A stretch of DNA of 64,000 nt from Candidatus Omnitrophota bacterium (GTDB lineage: Bacteria; Hinthialibacterota; Hinthialibacteria; Hinthialibacterales; Hinthialibacteraceae): positions 1 to 64,000 of the forward strand of contig JABLXU010000019.1 of assembly GCA_013177805.1 (NCBI GenBank), read 5' to 3'. Positions 44,572-51,686 of the stretch are shown in pieces. The notes beneath the pieces are model-generated. The model saw only the letters and a list, made by a program, of their open reading frames with translations. It did no database searches and was not told where the DNA came from. Position 1 is the first letter of the stretch. Each line of letters starts with the position of its first letter. Both the position numbers and the translations under genes were made by a program.

Positions 44572-45132
44572 TCAGGAAGGCTGATGCACTGTGAGTAAGC
44601 CACGGGAGCGGCACAAAAGCCATCCCAAGGCGGAATCCACATCGGATATTTTCCCCTCGTCGAACAATTGTTGAAATTCTTCCACGGTTACAGTTAACAC
44701 ACGGATATCTTCGGTGTCATCCAGATTCTGGGCCGCGGCCGGTTGGCAATTCCGCGCGCAATACAGGTGGAAGGCATTGCGGATTTTGGAAGGACCCAGT
44801 TGAAACGTGCCCAGATAGGTCCAATCCTCGCTGGTATAGCCGGTTTCTTCCAGCAACTCGCGCTTGGCTGTATCGAGCGGGGAGGGATCGCGGGAATCCA
44901 CCAAACCCGCGGGGAATTCGAGGGTGATGCCCCCGCAAGCGTGGCGGTATTGCTCGACGAGCACCAGTTTTCCTTCGCCGGTGATGGGGACGATGGAGGC
45001 CCATTCCCGGATCTCGAACACATAATAATCGATGGTGTTGCCGTTCTGCAATTCCACGCAATCGCGCCAGACATCGACTCCCGGCGTCCGTAAGATGATT
45101 TCCGAATTCAACGTTTTCCATTTTTGGGCCAT
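44572..45132 (-). CDS. NUDIX hydrolase (ADP-ribose pyrophosphatase-like)
   Basis: 186 residues. The NUDIX box is LEFPAGLVDSRDPSP followed by AKRELLEETGYTSEDW: the RELxEExG core is intact, with Asp in place of the upstream Glu and a one-residue insertion. VLVEQYRHACGG before the box and GPSKIRNAFHLYCAR after it are typical of ADP-ribose/nucleoside-diphosphate-sugar hydrolases, which remove toxic nucleotide derivatives using Mg2+. A TATAAT on the minus strand at 45276-45281 may belong to its promoter. Confidence 0.88.
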   Translation of the reverse strand: MAQKWKTLNSEIILRTPGVDVWRDCVELQNGNTIDYYVFEIREWASIVPITGEGKLVLVEQYRHACGGITLEFPAGLVDSRDPSPLDTAKRELLEETGYTSEDWTYLGTFQLGPSKIRNAFHLYCARNCQPAAAQNLDDTEDIRVLTVTVEEFQQLFDEGKISDVDSALGWLLCRSRGLLTVHQPS

Positions 45133-45729
45133 GGTTAGTCACCCTATCCACTCCCCCGTTTGGGGCACGCCTCGGCTCCGTGTCCGCCTTGGCGTTCACT
45201 GACCGCGTTTGATCCACCCACCCCCCGTGCTCCGGAATCCTCCCCGCTGATCAGCCCAATTGATTGATTGGCCCAATTATAACGGGAGGATGTCCAGCCC
45301 TATTGTACATTTACCACCGCGTCTTCCAATATCCATGGGATTTGATCCCGTACCGGGAAAGTCCCGCATTCAGGTAAATTGTTCACCGGGAGGGAGCTGT
45401 TTGTCAGGTTTTTCGGAATCAGGTATCGGGAAAATCCTGACAGAAAAAACGTTTTTTCCCTGATATCGTGAAACAAAATCTCTTCTATAATGATTCTTAC
45501 AAAAAATGATGTCACTTCGGACAAGAGGAATCGTAAGCCGAGGGGACAGGAAATTGGCACCGAGGGGAAACAAAAAGAAAAAGAAAGAGATTTGCAACAT
45601 CTTCATCCAATTCCCCCCTGAAAAACGCTTGGTCGCCAGAAGCCAAGCGTTCTTTTTTTGTACATATTTTACATATGAAATATTAAATATAAACGAATAT
45701 TATTGTACTGTTTTTTTCGATGCCAGGGA
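45133..45729. other. 597-bp AT-richer intergenic region with hairpins and a terminator
   Basis: No protein gene is supported. It contains GTCAGG...CCTGAC arms (about 45407-45440) with TTTT/AAAA extensions, the palindrome AAAAAACGTTTTTT next to it, a TATAAT at 45486-45491 (+) and the strong terminator at 45624-45659. The composition is clearly more AT-rich than the surroundings. A small RNA of about 160 nt from near 45498 to the terminator is possible but unproven. Confidence 0.45.
45624..45659. terminator. Bidirectional intrinsic terminator
   Basis: AACGCTTGG ... CCAAGCGTT is a perfect 9-bp stem with a 10-nt loop, followed on the plus strand by CTTTTTTT and on the minus strand by TTTTCAGG. 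On the minus strand it sits about 70 bp after the YpdA-like stop and most likely ends that transcript. Confidence 0.8.
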
Positions 45730-46722
45730 TTACGAGGCCGGGAAAGTCCAATTGTTTTGCAGATGATCGAAGATGGCCACGGGATGCGCGCGGCTGTTTT
45801 CGATAAACCATTTGTTGGTGTGCCGTCCCCCTACGATCACGCCGGCCAGGTAAATCCCTGGGCGGTTGGATTCGTAGGAGACCGGATCGTGGGCGGGTGT
45901 GTGGAATTCGTCTTCCACTTTGTTGATGCCGATCCGGTGTAAGAATTCGTAATTGGGCTCGTAGCCGGTCAAGGCGAGGACAAAATCATTGGGGATTTCG
46001 AAAGTTTCTCCAGTGCGATTTTGAAGAAGCACGGAGGTTGGCAGGATTTCTACGACGCGGGTATGAAAGAAGGCGGTGATTTCTTCATGATTGATGCGGT
46101 TTTTGATGTCGGGAAGGATCCAGTATTTGACTCCGGCATGAAAATCACCGCCCCGGATGGCCACGGTTACGCGGGCGTGATGGCGGTGGCATTCCAGCGC
46201 GGCGATGGCGGCCGAATTGCCACTGCCCACGATCAGCAAATCCTGGTGCGCGTAAGGGTGCGGTTCATGGTAATAGTGGCTGACTTTGACCAGATCTTCG
46301 CCGGGAACCCGCATCAGCCGGGGTTTGTCAAAAAATCCCGTGGCAACGATGATTTTCGCTGCCAGGTATTCCCGCTTGGGGGTGATGACACGGAAATCGC
46401 CGTTTCGGCCCTGGATATCCAAGACTTCTTCGTAGAGGTGAATTTCCAGTTCAAAGAACTCGGCTACCCGGCGGTAATATTCCAGGGCTTCTCTGCGGGT
46501 AGGTTTTTCGCTTTGGCAGACGAAGGGAATCCCCGCGATTTCCAGTAAATCCGGGGTGGAAAAAAAGCGCATGGTCACCGGATAATGGTAGATTGAATTG
46601 ACCAAGCAGCCTTTTTCCAGCACCAGGGCCCGCACTCCGCGCCGTTTGGCTTCCACGGCGCAGGCAATCCCGACCGGCCCCGCTCCGATGATCACCACGT
46701 CGTATCCGGCCACTCGGATCAT
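45730..46722 (-). CDS. ypdA: YpdA-like FAD/NAD(P)-dependent oxidoreductase (putative bacillithiol-disulfide-reductase family)
   Basis: 330 residues. FAD-binding GxGxxG at VVIIGAGPVGIA (9-20), then VLEKGCLVNSIYHYP, which is the diagnostic YpdA block. A second nucleotide-binding motif LIVGSGNSAAIAA lies near residue 163, and ALTGYEPNY near the C-terminus is typical of flavin reductases. In Firmicutes the family is linked to bacillithiol recycling; homologues in other phyla act in unknown low-molecular-weight thiol redox. It starts 8 bp after the HicB-like gene on the same strand, with AGGAAGGAGA directly before the ATG, so they form an operon. Confidence 0.88.
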   Translation of the reverse strand: MIRVAGYDVVIIGAGPVGIACAVEAKRRGVRALVLEKGCLVNSIYHYPVTMRFFSTPDLLEIAGIPFVCQSEKPTRREALEYYRRVAEFFELEIHLYEEVLDIQGRNGDFRVITPKREYLAAKIIVATGFFDKPRLMRVPGEDLVKVSHYYHEPHPYAHQDLLIVGSGNSAAIAALECHRHHARVTVAIRGGDFHAGVKYWILPDIKNRINHEEITAFFHTRVVEILPTSVLLQNRTGETFEIPNDFVLALTGYEPNYEFLHRIGINKVEDEFHTPAHDPVSYESNRPGIYLAGVIVGGRHTNKWFIENSRAHPVAIFDHLQNNWTFPAS

Positions 46723-46730
46723 TCTCCTTC

Positions 46731-46937
46731 CTATTCTTCCAGCACATCCAGTTGGACGTAATCGTCGGGGACCCAGGCGCAGGGGCAGTATTCCACCAGG
46801 TAACGGATTTCACCCCGGATGTTTTCAAGCGCCTCCTCCCGGGTCTTTCCCACCGCGAAACAGCCGGGATCGCCCAGGGTCCGGGCATAAAATCCCCCAT
46901 GGGTTTCATCCTCGCGCAGGAGGACTTGAAATCGCAT
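46731..46937 (-). CDS. Small HicB-like protein
   Basis: 68 residues: FQVLLREDETHGGFYARTLG, then GDPGCFAVGKTREEALENIRGEI, the pattern of the HicB antitoxin partial RNase-H fold (ASTFGETREEALENI-type). No HicA-type toxin is adjacent and there is no C-terminal DNA-binding helix, so it is a solitary member and may not be an antitoxin. It lies directly upstream of the YpdA-like gene and is probably co-transcribed. Start at 46937 with AAGGG upstream. Confidence 0.7.
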   Translation of the reverse strand: MRFQVLLREDETHGGFYARTLGDPGCFAVGKTREEALENIRGEIRYLVEYCPCAWVPDDYVQLDVLEE

Positions 46938-47032
46938 AATTCAGCCCTTTCCGTTGCAGAATGTTTAATCACAGAGGAAAAGCGATTGTTGATAGCGGTA
47001 TTTAAATCCGTTTTTGGGAGGTTGTCATGTTT

Positions 47033-47070
47033 TTTTATCTGGAATCACGGCTTTTATCTGGAATCACGGC
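47033..47070 (+). repeat. 19-bp tandem duplication
   Basis: TTTTATCTGGAATCACGGC occurs twice without a gap (47033-47051 and 47052-47070). The second copy runs into the stop codon region of the convergent-side gene at 47064. Confidence 0.8.
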
Positions 47071-47678
47071 AATTCGAGATTGGGATCGTTTTCGTAAGCG
47101 GAACCGATATGGCAAAGATGATTGAGGGTTTCGGAAAAGAGTTCGAACAGGGATTTGAGTTGGTCCAGGTTCACGAGTGAATCTTCCAGAAGGCACAGGA
47201 GTTCATCCACGCCTTCGGGGAACGTTTCCCGGAAGTAGCCTTCGTCATCGCGCACTTCCAGGAAGATGGAGGGGAGTTGTTCGATCAATTGCCGGATACG
47301 GGCATTGCTGAAGAGGGCCTTCACTTTGTCTTCCTGGTTGCCTTGAATAATGAAATCCCGGTCGAAGGCGGGATAACCGACTTGGATGTCTTGCAGCCCC
47401 AGCAATTTTTCAACGGCCGTGAACAATCCCTTGCGGTAGATACGGAACCGGAAACCGTCCTTGTTAAGGTAGGGAGCCCGCATGCGCGTGTAAACGATGT
47501 GATCGTATTGCGTGTCGATGCGGCAGGTATCCAGGGTGACGGTCCATTCCCCGGTTTTGGCGACCACTTTGCCTCCTTTCCAAGTATTGCCTTCCAGAAA
47601 CTGTCCTCCGATTTCCTGGCTCAATTGTTTCCACACTTCATCCCGGCTGGGTCCGAAGATTTGTCGTAGCAAGCTCAT
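47064..47678 (-). CDS. Conserved hypothetical protein
   Basis: 204 residues, no signal peptide. Recognisable conserved type: MSLLRQIFGPSRDEVWKQLS at the N-terminus, YTRMRAPYLNKDGFRFRIYR in the centre and HLCHIGSAYENDP at the C-terminus. Similar proteins occur in Bacteroidota and other phyla without an assigned function. Beta-rich N-terminal half, helical C-terminal half. AAGGGG precedes the ATG. Monocistronic, upstream of the HicB-like gene on the same strand but 126 bp apart. Confidence 0.75.
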   Translation of the reverse strand: MSLLRQIFGPSRDEVWKQLSQEIGGQFLEGNTWKGGKVVAKTGEWTVTLDTCRIDTQYDHIVYTRMRAPYLNKDGFRFRIYRKGLFTAVEKLLGLQDIQVGYPAFDRDFIIQGNQEDKVKALFSNARIRQLIEQLPSIFLEVRDDEGYFRETFPEGVDELLCLLEDSLVNLDQLKSLFELFSETLNHLCHIGSAYENDPNLELP

Positions 47679-47896
47679 GGAACCGCCCCTTTACGCTGGA
47701 ATGTTGACTCGGCTTACTGCTACAATTCTTGCCAAACCATTGTCTACCGTATCGAGAGCCCTGTAAACCGGCTTTCATCCTCAGGGTAGATGGGGATTAA
47801 ACAGGGAAAAGCGGATGGACGCAACACTCGCGGCAACTCCCTCACCTGGCTTTATACACGGTTCTGGTTCTGAGAACTATCGATGGAAATCCATTC

Positions 47897-48691
47897 ATGA
47901 CCAATTCTGACGGATATCACGATCCGTTCATTGCCCGGACGTATGACTTGGTGGTGCCCTACCGCCACCGGCGGGATGTTGAGTTTTTCGTGGAGATGGC
48001 GCGCGCGGCGGGCGGGCCGGTATTGGAGTTAGCCTGCGGGACGGGCCGGGTATTGCTGCCCATCGCGCGGGCCGGGGTTCCGATCACCGGTTTGGATCTA
48101 TCGCCGGCCATGCTAGCGGTCTGCCGCGAACGGTTGGCGCTCGAACCACCCGCCATTCAGGAAAAAGTCCACTTGATGGAGGGGGACATGCGGAGATTCG
48201 CGATGGCTGAGCGTTTCGCTTTGGTTCTCATCCCCTTCCGTTCTTTTCAGCATTTGTTGACCGTCGAAGATCAACTGGCTTGTCTGCAGCGGTGCCGGGA
48301 TCATCTCAAGGAACATGGCCAGTTGGTGTTGGATTTGTTCAATCCTTGTCTTTCTTATCTATCGGACGAGCGTTTTCTGGAGGTTACGGAATCGGAACCG
48401 GAATTTATTCTTGACGATGGCACACGGATCGTGAGGCAAAACCGCCTATTGGCCCGGGATTTATTCAATCAGGTGATCGACATGGAGTTCCTCTACCGGA
48501 TTACCTATCCCGGCGGCCGCCACGGTAGCATAGCCCACCGCTTTTCCATGCGTTACCTTTTCCGGTATGAGGTGGAGCATTTGCTGGAGCGGGCGGGATT
48601 TCAAGTCGAGGCGGTGTACGCCGATTACAAAAAAGCGCCTTATGGATCCCAATATCCGGGCGAATTGATCGTGGTGGCGCGGAAACGGTGA
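47897..48691 (+). CDS. Class I SAM-dependent methyltransferase
   Basis: 264 residues. Motif I is VLELACGTGRVLLPIA (about 42-57), the acidic end of strand 2 is ITGLDLSPAML, and GDMRRFAM plus FALVLIPFRSFQHLL give motifs II and III. Belongs to the small-molecule/Methyltransf_25 type; the substrate is unknown. It begins a plus-strand unit and its stop is followed within 12 bp by the tandem repeat array. Confidence 0.88.
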   Translation: MTNSDGYHDPFIARTYDLVVPYRHRRDVEFFVEMARAAGGPVLELACGTGRVLLPIARAGVPITGLDLSPAMLAVCRERLALEPPAIQEKVHLMEGDMRRFAMAERFALVLIPFRSFQHLLTVEDQLACLQRCRDHLKEHGQLVLDLFNPCLSYLSDERFLEVTESEPEFILDDGTRIVRQNRLLARDLFNQVIDMEFLYRITYPGGRHGSIAHRFSMRYLFRYEVEHLLERAGFQVEAVYADYKKAPYGSQYPGELIVVARKR

Positions 48692-48702
48692 AAAGAGATT
48701 CT

Positions 48703-49546
48703 GTTTACTGAAAAACACGGGCGGACACCCAGGTCCGCCCCTACATTGTTTACTGAAAAACACGGGCGGACACCCAGGTCCGCCCCTACATTGTTTACTG
48801 AAAAACACGGGCGGACACCCAGGTCCGCCCCTACATTGTTACTGAAAAACACGGGCGGACACCTAGGTCCGCCCCTACATTGTTTACTGAAATACACGGG
48901 CGGACACCCAGGTCCGCCCCTACATTGTTTACTGAAAAACACGGGCGGACACCCAGGTCCGCCCCTACATTGTTACTGAAAAACACGGGCGGACACCCAG
49001 GTCCGCCCCTACATTGTTACTGAAAAACACGGGCGGACACCCAGGTCCGCCCCTACATTGTTACTGAAATACACGGGCGGACACCCAGGTCCGCCCCTAC
49101 ATTGTTTACCGAAAAACACGGGCGGACACCCAGGTCCGCCCCTACATTGTTACTGAAATACACGGGCGGACACCTAGGTCCGCCCCTACATTGTTACTGA
49201 AAAACACGGGCGGACACCTAGGTCCGCCCCTACATTGTTACTGAAAAACACGGGCGGACACCTAGGTCCGCCCCTACATTGTTTACTGAAAAACACGGGC
49301 GGACACCTAGGTCCGCCCCTACATTGTTTACTGAAAAACACGGGCGGACACCTAGGTCCGCCCTACATTGTTTACTGAAAAACACGGGCGGACACCTAGG
49401 TCCGCCCCTACATTGTTACTGAAATACACGGGCGGACACCCAGGTCCGCCCCTACATTGTTACTGAAATACACGGGCGGACACCCAGGTCCGCCCCTACA
49501 TTGTTACTGAAATACACGGGCGGACACCTAGGTCCGCCCCTACATT
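48703..49546 (+). repeat. 19-copy tandem array of a ~44-bp hairpin unit
   Basis: Unit: GTTTACTGAAAAACAC then GGGCGGACACCCAGGTCCGCCC then CTACATT. I count 19 consecutive units. Each has a perfect 8-bp stem (GGGCGGAC / GTCCGCCC) around a 6-nt loop. Units differ at only three positions: GTTTACTG versus GTTACTG, AAAAACAC versus AAATACAC, and ACCCAGG versus ACCTAGG; one unit has lost a C in the right arm (about 49362) and one reads TTTACCG. There are no unique spacers, so it is not a CRISPR. Short ORFs here on both strands are translated repeat. Confidence 0.95.
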
Positions 49547-49551
49547 AATTT

Positions 49552-49584
49552 GCCCTCCCCGGCCCTCTCCGGAGGGAGAGGGGG
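49552..49584 (+). repeat. Interspersed modular repeat, copy K
   Basis: CCCTCCCCGGCCCTCTCCGG then AGGGAGAGGGGG, immediately after the tandem array, in the same order as the modules at 23.3 and 55.7 kb. Confidence 0.7.
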
Positions 49585-49669
49585 TAAACAGGCGATTTTA
49601 CAATGTCATAATACTTAATAAGATGATATTGGGAAATGCGTGTCATTATCCATAAGGTGTTCGTGTTCC

Positions 49670-51634
49670 ATGATCAGCATCACGGACGGTGAATTGTTGT
49701 TAGGCGGCAAGCCTATTTTTTCCAACCTCTCCTGGCGGATCGACCGGGGGAAACGGATCGGCCTGGTGGGTCCCAACGGGGCGGGAAAAACCTCCCTGCT
49801 GCGGGTCTTGGCGGGGGAATACCCCCTCGAAAAAGGGATAGTGGAGAAATCCCGCGGCCTGCGCATCGGTTATCTTCCCCAAGATTGTGCCGAGCTGCCC
49901 CGCCAGCGGGTGGGGGAAATCCTCTGGCAGGCCTTCGAGCCCTTAAACGCGATGGAGCGGGAGATCCACACGCTGCTGGACACGATCCAGACAGCTGAAA
50001 ACGGTTCTCCCGCGCATGACAAAGCCCTTCACCGGTACGCGGAACTCCAGGAAGAATTCCACCAGCGCGGCGGGTATCAGCGCGAGAGCGAGGCCAAGAA
50101 AATCATGCTCGGCCTGGGATTCCAGCACGCGGATTGGGACCGCCCCGCGGCTGAGTTCAGCGGAGGGTGGCGTATGCGCATCCTGCTGGCCCGCCTGTTG
50201 CTGGAAAAATCCGACATCCTGTTGCTCGACGAGCCGACCAACCACCTTGATCCCGAATCGTTGGCGTGGTTCGAACAATATTTGTTGGGGACGGAATCCG
50301 GCCTGGTGATCGTCAGCCACGACCGGTATTTTCTGGACCGGATCGTGACCCAGATTGCCGAAATCGAACGCGGCCGTTTCCGCTTGTACCCTGGCCATTA
50401 CTCGCAATATCGTATCCAGAAGCAGGCCATCCGCGAACAACTCATGGCGCAGAAGCAGCACCAGGACCGGGAAATCGCCCACCTGGAGCGTTTCATAGAG
50501 CGTTTCAAGGCCAAGAACACCAAGGCGTCGCAAGCCCAATCGCGGATCAAGCGGCTGGAAAAAATCGAACGCATCGAGATCGAAACCGAGGCAAAAACCG
50601 TGACGATTCCCTTGCCGCCCACGCCCCGCAGCGGCAGGGAAGTGTTGATGCTCGACCGGTTGGGGCATTGTTATGGGGAAGTGCGCGCGCTGCACCCTTT
50701 TTCCGCCGTGATCCACCGCGGGGGCCGCGTGGCCGTGTGGGGTCCTAACGGCGCGGGCAAGACCACCCTGTTGTCGCTGATGGCCAAGATCCTGGAGCCG
50801 ACGGAAGGAAGCGTGCAGTGGGGTTACAACACGCACATCGCCTATTTCTCGCAGCACCACGCGGAGTTGCAGGACTCGCAGCAAAGCGTCCTCGAGGAGT
50901 TATCCGCCGTGGCTCCCGCTGAAATGCAAGCCCGCCTGCGGGATGTCCTCGCCGCGTTTCTTTTTCAGGGAGATGACGTGTTCAAACCGGTTTCCGTTCT
51001 CAGCGGCGGGGAGAAGAGCCGCCTGGCGCTTGCCAAACTGCTGGTGCGGCCGGTCAACGTGCTCATCATGGATGAGCCGCTCAATCACCTTGATATCGCC
51101 ACTGTCGAAACCTTGGAGGAAACCTTGAAGACTTTCGCGGGGACCATTGTCTTTGTCTCGCACGACCGCTTTTTCGCAGACCGGCTGGCCACCCAGATCT
51201 GGGAGATGCAGGCGGGGCGGGTCACGATCTTCCAAGGCAATTTTCAGGATTACGACTACGCCAAGCGCCTCCAGGTTTCCGCTGCTCCAGCTGCCCCCCC
51301 GCCCGCCGGCCAGGGAACGGGAGATCCTCCATCATCCACCCGTGAACAACGCAAGGAGCAACGGCGGCGCGAGGCGGAAGCCCGCAACCATCTCAATGCC
51401 CTGCGCCGCAAGCAAGAAAAAGAATGCGCGGCCATCGAGGAAAAAATCCACGCGGCCGAAGCCGAAATCCAGGCGCTCGAGACGCAACTTTCGTCCGGAG
51501 AGTTTGTCCGCGACGAAAACAAAATGGCGGAACTGAGCCGCCGGTACAAGCAGGCGATCAAACTCCGCGACCGCCTCTACGAGAAGTGGGAAGAATTGGT
51601 GGACGCGTTGGAATGCGGCGTGCAGGGGGGATAA
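49670..51634 (+). CDS. ABC-F family ATP-binding protein
   Basis: 654 residues, two ABC ATPase domains without membrane segments. First Walker A GPNGAGKTS (34-42), signature FSGGWRMRILLARLLL, Walker B LLLDEPTNHLD. Between them lies the ABC-F linker (IQKQAIREQLMAQKQHQDRE, charged and helical). Second Walker A GPNGAGKTT (about 357), LSGGEKSRLALAKLLV and MDEPLNHLD (Leu for the usual Thr). The C-terminal ~90 residues are a charged coiled coil. ABC-F proteins act on the ribosome in translation or antibiotic protection. ATG at 49670 with AAGGTG upstream was preferred to the GTG at 49640. It is preceded by the repeat array. Confidence 0.92.
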   Translation: MISITDGELLLGGKPIFSNLSWRIDRGKRIGLVGPNGAGKTSLLRVLAGEYPLEKGIVEKSRGLRIGYLPQDCAELPRQRVGEILWQAFEPLNAMEREIHTLLDTIQTAENGSPAHDKALHRYAELQEEFHQRGGYQRESEAKKIMLGLGFQHADWDRPAAEFSGGWRMRILLARLLLEKSDILLLDEPTNHLDPESLAWFEQYLLGTESGLVIVSHDRYFLDRIVTQIAEIERGRFRLYPGHYSQYRIQKQAIREQLMAQKQHQDREIAHLERFIERFKAKNTKASQAQSRIKRLEKIERIEIETEAKTVTIPLPPTPRSGREVLMLDRLGHCYGEVRALHPFSAVIHRGGRVAVWGPNGAGKTTLLSLMAKILEPTEGSVQWGYNTHIAYFSQHHAELQDSQQSVLEELSAVAPAEMQARLRDVLAAFLFQGDDVFKPVSVLSGGEKSRLALAKLLVRPVNVLIMDEPLNHLDIATVETLEETLKTFAGTIVFVSHDRFFADRLATQIWEMQAGRVTIFQGNFQDYDYAKRLQVSAAPAAPPPAGQGTGDPPSSTREQRKEQRRREAEARNHLNALRRKQEKECAAIEEKIHAAEAEIQALETQLSSGEFVRDENKMAELSRRYKQAIKLRDRLYEKWEELVDALECGVQGG

Positions 51635-51686
51635 AGCGAAAGGAATGCGCTGAGCTGAAAAATCTCTACCCTCCCAGTCACCGGAT

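Noticed and set aside
45506-45766. Small plus-strand ORF in the AT-rich gap
   Set aside because: Runs through the terminator hairpin and into the antisense end of the YpdA-like gene; lysine-rich low-complexity sequence.
46731-46937. HicAB toxin-antitoxin module
   Set aside because: Only the HicB-like half is present; the next gene is a flavoprotein and no HicA-type toxin ORF is adjacent.
48461-48979. Repetitive ORFs on both strands across the array
   Set aside because: They are translations of the 44-bp hairpin units, not genes.
48703-49546. CRISPR array
   Set aside because: Direct repeats are regular but there are no unique spacers: the whole ~44-bp unit repeats with only single-base changes, and no cas genes are nearby.
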